Source: an uncultured Clostridia bacterium
GTDB taxonomy: Bacteria > Bacillota > Clostridia > Oscillospirales > Acutalibacteraceae
Assembly: GCA_947623175.1 (NCBI GenBank)
Contig: CANQGK010000010.1
Location: 1 to 64,000 of the forward strand
Direction: 5' to 3'
Length of the DNA: 64,000 nucleotides
Below, in pieces: positions 48,740-58,220 of this stretch (the stretch's first letter is position 1; each line of letters begins with the position of its first letter). The position numbers were made by a program, and so were the translations under genes. The notes under the pieces were generated by a model, which saw only the letters and a program-made list of their open reading frames with translations, ran no database searches and was not told where the DNA came from.

Positions 48740-50575
48740 TTGGAAAATTACAAAAGAAACGAAAAGCTGCAGGCTTTAAAAAACAAAGCCAACCGTTTGC
48801 CGTTACAGCCGGGCGTTTATATTATGAAAAACAAGGACGGCGACATTATTTATATCGGTAAAGCGAAGGCGCTTAAGAACCGCGTCACCCAATATTTCGG
48901 CGCGGGCAATCAGCATACCGAAAAGGTAAAACAAATGGTATCAAACGTGGATAATTTTGAATATATAATCTGTTCGAGCGAATTTGAAGCGCTTATCCTC
49001 GAAAACTCGCTTATCAAGCAAAATCAGCCGAAGTACAATATTTTGCTTAAGGACGACAAGGGTTATTTTTACATTAAAATCACCGACGATAAATGGAAAC
49101 GGATAGAAACCGCAAAATCCACAGACAAAAAGGGCGAGTTTATAGGCCCGTATAATTCGGGCTATATCGTAAAGCAAACGGTCGAAGAGGCGCGAAGAAT
49201 TTTTAAATTGCCCGACTGCAACCGCGATTTTGATAAAATAAGCCGTCCATGCCTTAATTATCATATAGGTCTTTGCGACGCTCCCTGCAGGGGTAAAATA
49301 CCCCTTGAGGAATATCTGCAAACCGTGGCGGAGGCACGAGAGTTTATAAAAAACGGCGAGAATGAATCGGTATCGGTGGAGACTTTGCAAAACCGCATGA
49401 ACGAAGCGGCGGAAAATCTGGAATTTGAAACCGCCGCAAAATTGCGCGACCGCATAAACGCCATAAAAAAAATACGCGAAAAGCAAAGAGTGGTAAGCAT
49501 CGCCTACAAAGCGCAGGACGTCATAGCGACCGCTTTTATCGGCGAGACGGCATGCGTGGAAATTCTGATTTTCCGAAATTACAAGCTTTGCGACAAGCAG
49601 CATTTTTTTATCGACGGTTTTTCGGACAGAAAATCGGTCTACAACGAATTTTTGCAAAGGTATTATGTAAACAAAGAGGATATTCCTCCGCGTATTTTAA
49701 TCGACGAGGAAGCCGAAGAATTTGAGCTTATCGAAAAATGGCTTTCCCAAAAAGCCGATAAAAAGGTAGCCTTAATCAACCCGAAGCAGGGCGATCAGTT
49801 AAAAATTCTTGATATGTGCGTAAACAATGCGGCGGAAAATTTATCCGAAAAAACCGAACGCACCGGACGTGAAATGTCGGCTTTAAACGAGCTTGCGGGA
49901 TTGCTCGGACTGCCGATTACGCCACGTTATATCGAATCGTACGATATTTCAAATACAGCCGGCAGCAACAACGTAGCCGGTATGATCGTTTTTAAGGACG
50001 GGCGCCCCTATAAGCCGTTTTACCGCAAATTTAAAATAAAGGGCTTTTCGGGCCAGGACGATTACCGCTCCATGGAGGAGGTATTGGATCGCAGATTTTG
50101 CGAATACGAAAAAGGGGAGGACGAATGCTTTTCCCATTTACCCGACCTTATTTTATTGGACGGCGCCAAAGGGCAGATTTCCGCCGTACTGCCGGTTTTG
50201 AAAAAGCATAATATAGACCTGCCGGTATTCGGTATGGTTAAGGATTCGAAGCATCGCACCCGCGCGATAGCCACTACCGGCGCCGATATATCGATAAAAT
50301 CCAACCGCAAAGCCTTTACTTTGGTTACAAATATACAGGACGAGGTTCACCGCTTCGCCATATCCTTTCATAAGGCGCAGGCTTCAAAAAATATGCTTAA
50401 ATCCGAGCTTTTTGAAATTGACGGCATAGGCAAGGCAAAAGCCGCCGCGCTTATAAAGCACTTTAAAAGCATGAAAAAAATAAGGGAGGCTGATATTGCC
50501 GCATTACGGGAAGTAAAGGGTATATCCGAGGATTTAGCGGGTAAAATATACGATTTTTTCCGCCAAAATTCGTAA
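48740..50575 (+). CDS. uvrC: Excinuclease ABC subunit C
   Basis: A protein of about 611 residues. The N-terminal GIY-YIG nuclease (PGVYIMKNKDGDIIYIGKAK) is followed by a UVR motif (about 205-240), the RNase H-like nuclease domain (SYDISNTAGSNNVAGMIVF, LILLDGAKGQISA) and C-terminal helix-hairpin-helix motifs. It makes the 3' and 5' incisions in nucleotide excision repair. TTG 48740 is chosen because GAGGTG lies 6 bases before; a GTG at 48731 is part of that site. Confidence 0.96.
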   Translation: MENYKRNEKLQALKNKANRLPLQPGVYIMKNKDGDIIYIGKAKALKNRVTQYFGAGNQHTEKVKQMVSNVDNFEYIICSSEFEALILENSLIKQNQPKYNILLKDDKGYFYIKITDDKWKRIETAKSTDKKGEFIGPYNSGYIVKQTVEEARRIFKLPDCNRDFDKISRPCLNYHIGLCDAPCRGKIPLEEYLQTVAEAREFIKNGENESVSVETLQNRMNEAAENLEFETAAKLRDRINAIKKIREKQRVVSIAYKAQDVIATAFIGETACVEILIFRNYKLCDKQHFFIDGFSDRKSVYNEFLQRYYVNKEDIPPRILIDEEAEEFELIEKWLSQKADKKVALINPKQGDQLKILDMCVNNAAENLSEKTERTGREMSALNELAGLLGLPITPRYIESYDISNTAGSNNVAGMIVFKDGRPYKPFYRKFKIKGFSGQDDYRSMEEVLDRRFCEYEKGEDECFSHLPDLILLDGAKGQISAVLPVLKKHNIDLPVFGMVKDSKHRTRAIATTGADISIKSNRKAFTLVTNIQDEVHRFAISFHKAQASKNMLKSELFEIDGIGKAKAAALIKHFKSMKKIREADIAALREVKGISEDLAGKIYDFFRQNS

Positions 50576-50599
50576 AATTCACAATTTATTAACTTTTTG

Positions 50600-50628
50600 T
50601 TGACAAAAAAATCCTCTTGTGCTAATAT
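50600..50628 (+). promoter_or_regulatory. Promoter of the lysine-riboswitch transcript
   Basis: TTGACA (50600-50605), a 17-bp spacer and TAATAT (50623-50628), directly before the riboswitch aptamer. Confidence 0.85.
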
Positions 50629-50633
50629 AAACT

Positions 50634-50794
50634 CGATAGAGGCGCGGTAAGTCATGAGTATTACCCTTATTTTTTGACGTACAGGTCGGGGTAGGAAAGG
50701 GAATACCGCCGAAATGATGTGCGTTCTGTTCGGCGCACATTGTTGGTTTACCGCAAAATATGCTGTAAACTGTCACTTTTGTGGAGAGCTATCG
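50634..50794 (+). ncRNA. Lysine riboswitch (L box) aptamer
   Basis: Conserved L-box blocks appear in order: AGAGGCGC, GAGTA, GGAAAGGGAATACCGCCGAA, the variable stem CGGCGCACA, ACTGTCA and GGAGAGCTATC. The closing P1 stem pairs CGATAG (50634-50639) with CTATCG (50789-50794). Lysine binding should stabilise the aptamer and allow the downstream terminator to form, shutting off the carrier gene. Confidence 0.93.
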
Positions 50795-50810
50795 GTGGGG
50801 TTTGAAATTT

Positions 50811-50843
50811 CCGTGATCGCTCTTTGGCGTTCACGGTTTTTTT
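50811..50843 (+). terminator. Riboswitch-controlled terminator
   Basis: CCGTGA (50811) pairs with TCACGG (to 50836), with an inner CGC/GCG pair, followed by seven Ts. It lies between the aptamer and the gene start, as expected for transcriptional attenuation. Confidence 0.88.
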
Positions 50844-50869
50844 ATATTTTAAAATAGGAGGAGTTAAAA

Positions 50870-52654
50870 ATGAAAAGCAGTTCCTTAAAAAAATTGTTTG
50901 TCGCACTGTCCTTGGTATTCGTGGTCTGCCTTTGCGGCGTTTTGGGCTTTACCGCCTTTGCCGATGACACGGGCGAGGTTTCCGAAGCGCAGTCGGAGGA
51001 ATATTCGCTTGCCGACGAGGGAAACGCGCAGGAATATATCGACGGCTACGCGGACAATTTGAACGAGGACCCGAATTTCGACGAAAATCTCAAAACGGCG
51101 CTCGGCACCGTAAGAAAATCGGTAGGCTCATACGCTACAGTCTGGTCCTTGGTACCGCCGGTTATCGCTATCGTGCTCGCGCTTATCACAAAGGAGGTTT
51201 ATTCCTCGCTGTTCGTCGGTATTCTTGCGGGCGGACTTATCTATTCGGGCTTTAATCTCGAAACGACTATGACGCATGTATTCAAAGACGGATTTATCGG
51301 AAGCGTATCCGATTCGTACAACGTAGGTATTATTATATTCTTGGTATTGCTCGGCGCCATGGTCGCTATGATGAACAAGGCGGGCGGTTCCGCCGCTTTC
51401 GGAAAATGGGCGGCGAAGCATATTAAATCAAGAGTATCGGCGCAAATCGCCACTATGATTTTGGGCGTGCTCATATTTATAGACGATTATTTCAATTGTC
51501 TTACGGTAGGCTCGGTTATGCGCCCGATCACCGATAAAAATAAGGTTTCCCGCGCAAAGCTTGCATATATCATAGACGCCACCGCCGCGCCGGTATGCAT
51601 TATAGCGCCGATATCCTCCTGGGCTGCAGCAGTCGCCGGCTTTGCAAACAGCGCGGGTGCAAAAAACGGCATTTCCCTTTTTATAAGCGCTATTCCCTTC
51701 AATTTTTACGCTTTGCTGACTATTGTCATGATTATCTTCCTGGCAGTTGCAAGGCTTGACTACGGCCCTATGAAACGGCATGAAATAAACGCCGAAAACG
51801 GCGATATTTTCACTACCAAAATGCAGGAAGCCGCAGAAGAAATGACCGTAAACGAAAAGGGTAAGGTATGCGATCTTGTGATTCCGGTTGCAGTCCTTAT
51901 CGTCGCCTGCGTATTCGGTATGATTTATTCCGGCGGATTTTTCGATCCTTCGGCGAGTGACGAATACTTAAATTTCATCACCGCGTTTTCCGCAAGCGAT
52001 GCGTCGGTAGGTCTTGTATTCGGTTCGTTTATCGCCCTTATCTTCAGCGTGATTTATTTCCTTGCAAGAAGAGTTATTTCCTTTAAGCAGATTATGGAAT
52101 GTGTTCCCGAGGGCTTCAAAGCGATGGTTCCCGCCATTATGATTTTGGTAAGCGCTTGGACTCTTAAGTCTATGACCGACAGCCTCGGTGCCAAGATCTT
52201 CATTTCGCAGCTTGTTGAAGGCAACGCCGGCGCGCTTATGAGCTTTCTGCCCGCAATCATATTCCTTATCGCGGTAGGACTTTCTTTCTCGACCGGAACG
52301 TCCTGGGGTACCTTCGGTATTCTTATCCCGATAGTTTTAAGCGTTTTCGGCGCTACGAGCGGCAATATTACGATCGTTGCGATTTCTGCTTGTATGGCAG
52401 GCGCGGTTTGCGGCGACCATTGCTCACCGATTTCCGATACCACGATTATGGCGTCCGCCGGCGCGCAGTGCGACCATATAAACCACGTTTCAACTCAATT
52501 GCCTTACGCTTTGACCGTAGCCGCGGTATCCTTTGTAAGCTACATCATAGCCGGATTTATTCCGAATTGGTTTATTTCATTGCCGATAGCTATTGTGCTG
52601 ATGTTAGCCACACTCTTTGTTATCAAGGCAATTTCCCTAAAAAAGGCAAAATAA
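50870..52654 (+). CDS. NhaC-family carrier, probable lysine transporter (LysW type)
   Basis: A 594-residue NhaC-type sodium/proton-coupled carrier with about twelve transmembrane helices; family segments include CGDHCSPISDTTIMASAGAQ and FSTGTSWGTFGILIPI. The lysine riboswitch upstream marks it as a lysine transporter rather than a plain antiporter. The N-terminus is odd: a cleavable-looking signal peptide (FVALSLVFVVCLCGVLGFTA) is followed by about 60 acidic residues before the first carrier helix. The extracellular acidic domain may help capture a cationic substrate. AGGAGG precedes the ATG. Confidence 0.9.
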   Translation: MKSSSLKKLFVALSLVFVVCLCGVLGFTAFADDTGEVSEAQSEEYSLADEGNAQEYIDGYADNLNEDPNFDENLKTALGTVRKSVGSYATVWSLVPPVIAIVLALITKEVYSSLFVGILAGGLIYSGFNLETTMTHVFKDGFIGSVSDSYNVGIIIFLVLLGAMVAMMNKAGGSAAFGKWAAKHIKSRVSAQIATMILGVLIFIDDYFNCLTVGSVMRPITDKNKVSRAKLAYIIDATAAPVCIIAPISSWAAAVAGFANSAGAKNGISLFISAIPFNFYALLTIVMIIFLAVARLDYGPMKRHEINAENGDIFTTKMQEAAEEMTVNEKGKVCDLVIPVAVLIVACVFGMIYSGGFFDPSASDEYLNFITAFSASDASVGLVFGSFIALIFSVIYFLARRVISFKQIMECVPEGFKAMVPAIMILVSAWTLKSMTDSLGAKIFISQLVEGNAGALMSFLPAIIFLIAVGLSFSTGTSWGTFGILIPIVLSVFGATSGNITIVAISACMAGAVCGDHCSPISDTTIMASAGAQCDHINHVSTQLPYALTVAAVSFVSYIIAGFIPNWFISLPIAIVLMLATLFVIKAISLKKAK

Positions 52655-52684
52655 TTTGAATAATTTAAATTTTTGCTTGACATT

Positions 52685-52830
52685 TTCAGATTTTGTTGTA
52701 TAATAAACGGGAATGAAGTAGAACACACTGTGTCCTCACCCCGAGAAGCTGTTCGAAAGGGTATATAAGATTTCCTTTATTTACGGTATTCTTATGCGTG
52801 GACATTTTTGTGTCCACGCATTTTTAAATT
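52685..52830 (+). promoter_or_regulatory. infC operon promoter and structured leader (L20-leader type)
   Basis: A TTGACA-16-TATAAT promoter lies at about 52678-52705. A leader of about 120 nt carries GAACAC/GTGTTC-like stems and the CCCCGAGAAGC segment. An attenuator hairpin follows near 52793-52825 (GCGTGGACA with TGTCCACGC, then Ts). Ribosomal protein L20 autoregulates infC-rpmI-rplT through such leaders in Firmicutes. Assignment rests on position and terminator; covariation was not tested. Confidence 0.75.
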
Positions 52831-52849
52831 TATCTGGAGGTGCATCAAT

Positions 52850-53368
52850 ATCAGCAGTAAAGAACTCGCCGTAAACGGAGACATTAAGTTTAAAGAGGTC
52901 CGCACAATTTCCGATGACGGTTCACAGTTGGGAATACTCCCGCTTTCTAAGGCTTTGGAGCAAGCTTACGCCAAGGATTTGGATTTGGTTTGCATTTCTC
53001 CGAATGCTCAGCCGCCCGTTTGCAAAATTATGGATTACGGCAAATACCGTTTCGAACAGGCCAAGCGCGAAAAAGAAGCTAAAAAAAATCAAAAAACTAT
53101 GGAAGTTAAGGAAATTCGGTTAGGTCTTACTATCGACGTTCATGATTTTGAGACAAAAGGCAGGCATGCCCTGCGCTTTTTGGAGGACGGTAATAAGGTA
53201 AAGGTATCCATTCGTTTCAGGGGAAGAAAATTGGGGCATCCCGAGATCGGCCTTGATACGATGAATCGTTTTGCCCTTTACTGTGCGGAAAAATCTACCG
53301 TTGAAAAAGCTGCTAAAATGGACGGTCGCAATATGATCATGATATTGGCGCCGAAAACAGGTAAATAA
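52850..53368 (+). CDS. infC: Translation initiation factor IF-3 with apparent ATC start
   Basis: An IF-3 of about 172 residues: SSKELAVNGDIKFKEVRTIS, DGSQLGILPLSKALEQAY, NAQPPVCKIMDYGKYRFEQA, the basic linker KREKEAKKNQK and the C-terminal domain are all present. No ATG, GTG or TTG lies at the right place. The frame has ATC at 52850, 7 bases after a perfect GGAGGTG (52836-52842). Non-AUG starts are the established way IF-3 controls its own translation (AUU in E. coli). It heads the rpmI-rplT operon. Confidence 0.93.
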   Translation: MSSKELAVNGDIKFKEVRTISDDGSQLGILPLSKALEQAYAKDLDLVCISPNAQPPVCKIMDYGKYRFEQAKREKEAKKNQKTMEVKEIRLGLTIDVHDFETKGRHALRFLEDGNKVKVSIRFRGRKLGHPEIGLDTMNRFALYCAEKSTVEKAAKMDGRNMIMILAPKTGK

Positions 53369-53397
53369 AACAGTTACAAATTTAAGGAGGATTTAAA

Positions 53398-53595
53398 ATG
53401 CCTAAGATTAAAACACACAGCGGCGCTAAAAAGCGCTTTAAGCTTACAAAAACCGGTAAGGTAAAAAGAGCTCATGCTTTCAAGTCACACATCCTTAATA
53501 AGAAAACGACAAAACGCAAGAGAAACCTTCGTAAAACCGTTACCGCCGACGTAACAAACGTAGCTAAGGTTAAGAAAATGATTCCGTACAAATAA
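53398..53595 (+). CDS. rpmI: Ribosomal protein L35 (bL35)
   Basis: A 65-residue basic protein: [20 protein letters not shown] and [20 protein letters not shown] match bL35 along its length. AAGGAGG precedes the ATG. It is the second gene of infC-rpmI-rplT. Confidence 0.97.
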   Translation: MPKIKTHSGAKKRFKLTKTGKVKRAHAFKSHILNKKTTKRKRNLRKTVTADVTNVAKVKKMIPYK

Positions 53596-53621
53596 GAAGT
53601 ATACTGTGGAGGTAAATTATA

Positions 53622-53981
53622 ATGGCACGTGTTAAAGGTGCGTTAGCAACACGCAAAAGAAGAAAAAAGGTCTTAAAGCTTGCCAAGGGTTATTTCGGCG
53701 CAAAGTCAAAGCTCTTTAAAACCGCTAAAGAAGCCGTGATGAAATCCGGCAATTATGCATATATCGGCCGTAAACAGAAAAAACGCGACTTCCGTCGCCT
53801 GTGGATCACCCGCATTTCTGCCGCTTGCAAGCTTAACGATATAAACTACTCGACGTTCATCAACGGTCTTAACAAAGCCGGCGTTTCAATCAACCGCAAG
53901 ATGATGGCAGATTTGGCCGTTAACGATCCCGACGGTTTTTCGTCTCTTGTTAAAACCGCTAAAAAAGCTTTAGAAAAATAA
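53622..53981 (+). CDS. rplT: Ribosomal protein L20 (bL20)
   Basis: A 119-residue protein with full-length bL20 features ([50 protein letters not shown]). It is an assembly protein of the large subunit and the expected feedback regulator of this operon through the leader upstream of infC. Confidence 0.97.
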   Translation: MARVKGALATRKRRKKVLKLAKGYFGAKSKLFKTAKEAVMKSGNYAYIGRKQKKRDFRRLWITRISAACKLNDINYSTFINGLNKAGVSINRKMMADLAVNDPDGFSSLVKTAKKALEK

Positions 53982-53988
53982 CTTTATA

Positions 53989-54020
53989 TCGCCCGGATTT
54001 TACTTTCGGGCGACTTTTTA
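53989..54020 (+). terminator. Terminator of the infC operon
   Basis: TCGCCCG (53989-53995) pairs with CGGGCGA (54007-54013), followed by a T-run. Confidence 0.9.
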
Positions 54021-54044
54021 ATTTTAAAAGGTTCGGCGATTAAG

Positions 54045-54827
54045 TTGAAGGATTATAAAATCATAGCAAGTCGGGAAAATTCGCTTATCAAGCTTATTTC
54101 CGCTTTACAGACCTCCGCAAAAAAGCGCAGAGAACAGCGCCTTTTCGTTATCGAAGGACTGCGTATTTGTGCGGACGCGTATGAAAACGGAATTAGGTTT
54201 GATAAACTGATTGTATCCGAAACGGCTTTTTCAAAGTACGAAAAAGAATTGTCGTTATTTTCCGAAAATGCCGATGAACGTATAAAAATTCCCGATAACC
54301 TTTTTTTGAAAATAGCCGATACCTCATCGCCGCAGGGAATTATGGCATTAGCCGAAATTCCCGATAACGACATAAAAAAAATCGATAATACCGGCAGATA
54401 TATAGCCCTTGAGAATGTCGCAGATCCCGCTAATTTGGGCGCCGTTTCGCGCACGGCGGAAGCGCTCGGGGTATCGGGCTTAATTCTCTCCGCCGGCGGA
54501 TGCGACCCTTACTCGCCGAAAGCGCTGAGGGCCTCCATGGGTACCCTGCTTCGTATCCCTATAATAATACTCGACGATTTTCCGCGGCAAATAAAAGAGC
54601 TTCCCTTAAAAACCTATTCCTGCGTTGTGGACAAAACGGCGGAAAGTATTACGGATATTGGATTTTCCGACGGCTGCGCGGTCATAATCGGCAACGAAGC
54701 CAACGGAATTACCGCAGAAACGCAAAAAATATCGGATAAGCTGATAACCATAAAAATGCCCGGTACGGCGCAGTCGCTTAACGCCGCCGCCGCCGCGGCA
54801 ATTTCAATTTGGGAAATGATGAAATGA
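54045..54827 (+). CDS. TrmH-family RNA 2'-O-methyltransferase (SpoU, RlmB-like)
   Basis: A 260-residue SPOUT methyltransferase. The N-terminal substrate-binding domain (about 1-105) resembles L30e. The C-terminal knotted domain carries the three motifs: ALENVADPANLGAVSRTAEA, IIGNEANGI and IKMPGTAQSLNAAAAAAISI. It modifies rRNA or tRNA using SAM; exact target not determined. The start is TTG 54045 with a weak Shine-Dalgarno. Its stop overlaps dprA (ATGA). Confidence 0.9.
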   Translation: MKDYKIIASRENSLIKLISALQTSAKKRREQRLFVIEGLRICADAYENGIRFDKLIVSETAFSKYEKELSLFSENADERIKIPDNLFLKIADTSSPQGIMALAEIPDNDIKKIDNTGRYIALENVADPANLGAVSRTAEALGVSGLILSAGGCDPYSPKALRASMGTLLRIPIIILDDFPRQIKELPLKTYSCVVDKTAESITDIGFSDGCAVIIGNEANGITAETQKISDKLITIKMPGTAQSLNAAAAAAISIWEMMK

Positions 54828-56098
54828 CAAAATATTATATTTGGCTGCAACTCTGCCTTAACTTCGGAAATTCGAATATAGCGGATATCATGGACAGGTT
54901 TTCGACTCCCGAAAACCTATATAATGCCGCAAAAGCGGAGATTAAAGCCTCGGGGCTTTTTACCCCGGGGGAGTTTAAGCGTATCAGTTCAACCGATCTT
55001 TCCCGTGCTGAAGAAATTATTGATACCTGTAAAAAATCCGATATCGAAATAATTACTTACGGTTCTCAAGAATATCCGTTTTGCCTGTCGGTAATAGAAA
55101 ATCCGCCGCTTGTTTTGTATGTAAAGGGCAAGCTTCCGGATTTTGACAACATACCCTCCGTAGCCGTGGTAGGGCCGCGCAAGGTATCGGATTTCGGCAA
55201 ACGGGCGGCATTTTCGTTAAGCTATCGGCTTGCTATGGCGGGGATGATCGTCGTGAGCGGAGGAGCTATGGGCTGTGACACCTACGCGCATGCCGGCGCG
55301 CTTAAGGCACAGGGTGTTACCGCGCTTGTAATGGGCTGCGGAATTTTGAGCAAATACCTTCCCGAAAACGAAGCTATGCGCAAGGCGGTCTGCGAACGCG
55401 GCTGTCTTATAAGCGAATACCCGCCCGATACAGAGCCTACGAGATACACTTTCCCTATAAGAAACCGTATAATGTCGGCGTTTTCTAACGGAACGGTCGT
55501 AATCGAAGCGGGTGAGAAAAGCGGAGCGCTTATTACCGCGCGTCACGCTTTGGAGCAGGGAAGAGACGTTTTCGTAATTCCCCATTCGCCCGAAGATAAA
55601 AGCTTTTTGGGCTCAAACGCCCTGCTTCGCGACGGCGCAAAGCCGCTTTTGGACGCTTCGGATATATTCGGCGAATATATCTCGCGCTTCCCGGATAAAA
55701 TCGATATCGCAAGGGCATATTCAAACAAAATATTACCCGACCACAAAACGGATAATATCTACGCCGAAAAAGAAAACGAAAAAGAAAATATTCAAATTAA
55801 AACGGAAATCAAAAAACAAAATACCCGAACCGTAAAGCAACACAAAGCGCAAAATGCCGGTTCGGAAAAGCAAAATACCGAAAAAACGCCTTTAAAGGAA
55901 AAAAAGGAAAAAATTTTTGACGAAAGTCTTTCCTTTGAAGCAAAAATGGTATATAATCATTTAGATAAGCAAAAATTTTTACCAGAAGAAATCCGCGACA
56001 CGGGGCTTTCGAACGGACAGATCATGTCTGCCCTTACCGAGCTCGAAATGGAATTTCTCATAAGAGCGGTTCCCGGCGGATTTTACGAAAAATGTTAG
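54824..56098 (+). CDS. dprA: DNA-processing protein DprA
   Basis: A protein of about 424 residues that would load RecA on incoming single-stranded DNA. The N-terminal helical domain is followed by the Rossmann core (SVAVVGPRKVSDFGKRAAFS, SGGAMGCDTYAHAGALKAQG, RYTFPIRNRIMSAFSNGTVV, EAGEKSGALITARHAL). A Lys/Glu/Gln-rich low-complexity linker at about 315-370 leads to a winged-helix DML1-like C-terminus. The long charged linker is unusual in length. ATG 54824 overlaps the preceding stop; it is followed by topA, the common dprA-topA order. Confidence 0.93.
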   Translation: MTKYYIWLQLCLNFGNSNIADIMDRFSTPENLYNAAKAEIKASGLFTPGEFKRISSTDLSRAEEIIDTCKKSDIEIITYGSQEYPFCLSVIENPPLVLYVKGKLPDFDNIPSVAVVGPRKVSDFGKRAAFSLSYRLAMAGMIVVSGGAMGCDTYAHAGALKAQGVTALVMGCGILSKYLPENEAMRKAVCERGCLISEYPPDTEPTRYTFPIRNRIMSAFSNGTVVIEAGEKSGALITARHALEQGRDVFVIPHSPEDKSFLGSNALLRDGAKPLLDASDIFGEYISRFPDKIDIARAYSNKILPDHKTDNIYAEKENEKENIQIKTEIKKQNTRTVKQHKAQNAGSEKQNTEKTPLKEKKEKIFDESLSFEAKMVYNHLDKQKFLPEEIRDTGLSNGQIMSALTELEMEFLIRAVPGGFYEKC

Positions 56099-56121
56099 AA
56101 AAAAATAAACGGAGGAGTAGT

Positions 56122-58206
56122 ATGTCAAAGCTTTTAATAGTTGAGTCGCCTACCAAGGTAAAAAGTATTCAAAAGTATTTAGGCTCCGATTACAAGGTAA
56201 TGGCCTCGATGGGGCATGTACGAGACCTGCCGAAATCAAAACTCGGTGTTGACGTAAATAATAATTTTGAGCCGCAATATATAAATATGCCGGATAAAAA
56301 GGATTTGATCAAATCCTTGAACAATGCGGCGAAGGAATGCGACGAGGTTTACCTCGCAACCGACCCGGATAGAGAGGGAGAGGCAATTTCGTGGCATCTT
56401 GCGCAGATTTTGGCGCTCGATATGAACGCGCAAAACCGCGTAACCTTTAACGAGATTACCAAAACGGGGGTTACCGCCGGCATTAAGGCGCCGCGAAAAA
56501 TAAATCTTGATTTGGTGGACGCACAGCAGGCGCGCCGCGTGCTTGACCGAATAGTGGGATACAAATTAAGTCCCTTTCTCTGGAAAAAGGTCAAAAGCGG
56601 GCTCTCCGCGGGGCGCGTTCAGACGGTGGCGCTTCGCCTTATTGTAGAGCGCGAGCGCGAAATCGAAAAATTCGTATCCGAAGAATTTTGGTCGGTGGAC
56701 GCAAAATTGGCGAAGAGCAGAAAAACCTTTTTCTCCAAGCTTTACGGCTATGCGAACGGTGAAAAAATCGAAAAAATCGAAAACGGCGATAAAGCACATG
56801 CCATAGTCGACTCCCTTTCAAACGCGGAATATACCGTAAGTGAAATCAAAAAGGGCAAGCGTAACCGCCAGCCGGCTCCGCCCTTTATAACCTCGACGCT
56901 CCAGCAGGAGGCTTCGCGTAAATTGGGCTTTACCGGTCAGCGTACAATGCGCATTGCTCAACAGCTTTACGAAGGCGTCGAAATCGCGGGCACGGGGGTT
57001 ACCGGTCTTATTACCTATATGCGTACCGATTCGCTGCGCATTTCCCAAGAGGCGCGAACCGCCGCAAACGCTTATATAAGCGAGCATTTCGGCCCGAAAT
57101 ATTTACCCGCGACCCCCCGATATTTCAAGACAAAAAGCGGCGCGCAGGATGCACACGAAGCCATAAGGCCTACCGTTATCGACCTTACGCCGGATGCGGT
57201 CAAAAACTCACTTACCGCCGAACAGTATAAGCTTTATAAGCTTATCTGGGAGCGCTTTATCGCCTCCTTGATGGCAGTATGCGTGCAAAATACAGTTAAC
57301 GTCAATATAACCGCCGGAGATTATTTGTTTAAAGCAAGCGGTTATACCGTAAGCTTCGACGGCTTTACCGCCCTTTACGAGGAGGGTAAGGACGAAGAGA
57401 GCGAGGGGCAGGTTTCCCTGCCCGATATGGAGGTGGGCGATAAGCTGAAGCTTTGCGAGCTTACCCCCAATCAGCACTTCACCCAGCCGCCGGCGCGCTA
57501 TACCGAGCCCACGCTTATAAAAGCGCTCGATGAAAACGGCATTGGCAGACCCTCCACCTATGCGCCGATTATTTCGAATATTCTCGGACGCGATTATATC
57601 GAAAGAGAGAAAAAATCGCTTAAACCCACCAAGCTCGGAATGGTGGTCGTCGATTTGTTGGTTGAATATTTCAAGCGGATTTTCGACGTTAAATTTACCG
57701 CCGATCTTGAAAAACAGCTTGATAAAATCGGCGCCGGCGAATTTAATTGGATAGACACTATTTCTAAATTTTACGAGGATTTTGACAGCCATTACAAAAA
57801 GGCGGAAGCCTCGCTTGACGGCAAAAGGGTTAAGGTGCCCGACGTCGAAACCGACGTTATATGCGAAAAATGCGGAAGCAAAATGGTTATTAAATCGGGG
57901 CGCTACGGCAAGTTTTTGGCATGTCCCAATTACCCTGACTGCAAAAACGCAAAGCCGGTTCCCGAGGACGAGGTTAAACAGCCTTGTCCCAAATGCGGCG
58001 CAAAGCTTATCAAGCGTATTTCCAAAAAGGGAAAAAAATTCTACGGCTGCTCCAATTATCCCGAATGCGATTTTGCATCCCCCGGTATTCCCACGGGTGA
58101 AAAATGTCCGGAATGCGGCGGTTATATAATCGCCGGAATGCGTGGACGCAATTACTGTATGAATTCCGATTGCCCCACAAGAAAAAAGAAAACGGCTAAG
58201 TCGTAA
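56122..58206 (+). CDS. topA: DNA topoisomerase I
   Basis: A type IA topoisomerase of about 694 residues. The N-terminal Toprim domain ([33 protein letters not shown]) is followed by the active-site segment [14 protein letters not shown] with the catalytic Tyr. Three C-terminal zinc fingers follow ([24 protein letters not shown]). ATG 56122 follows GGAGGAG. It relaxes negative supercoils. Confidence 0.97.
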   Translation: MSKLLIVESPTKVKSIQKYLGSDYKVMASMGHVRDLPKSKLGVDVNNNFEPQYINMPDKKDLIKSLNNAAKECDEVYLATDPDREGEAISWHLAQILALDMNAQNRVTFNEITKTGVTAGIKAPRKINLDLVDAQQARRVLDRIVGYKLSPFLWKKVKSGLSAGRVQTVALRLIVEREREIEKFVSEEFWSVDAKLAKSRKTFFSKLYGYANGEKIEKIENGDKAHAIVDSLSNAEYTVSEIKKGKRNRQPAPPFITSTLQQEASRKLGFTGQRTMRIAQQLYEGVEIAGTGVTGLITYMRTDSLRISQEARTAANAYISEHFGPKYLPATPRYFKTKSGAQDAHEAIRPTVIDLTPDAVKNSLTAEQYKLYKLIWERFIASLMAVCVQNTVNVNITAGDYLFKASGYTVSFDGFTALYEEGKDEESEGQVSLPDMEVGDKLKLCELTPNQHFTQPPARYTEPTLIKALDENGIGRPSTYAPIISNILGRDYIEREKKSLKPTKLGMVVVDLLVEYFKRIFDVKFTADLEKQLDKIGAGEFNWIDTISKFYEDFDSHYKKAEASLDGKRVKVPDVETDVICEKCGSKMVIKSGRYGKFLACPNYPDCKNAKPVPEDEVKQPCPKCGAKLIKRISKKGKKFYGCSNYPECDFASPGIPTGEKCPECGGYIIAGMRGRNYCMNSDCPTRKKKTAKS

Positions 58207-58220
58207 GGGTTAAGCAAATT

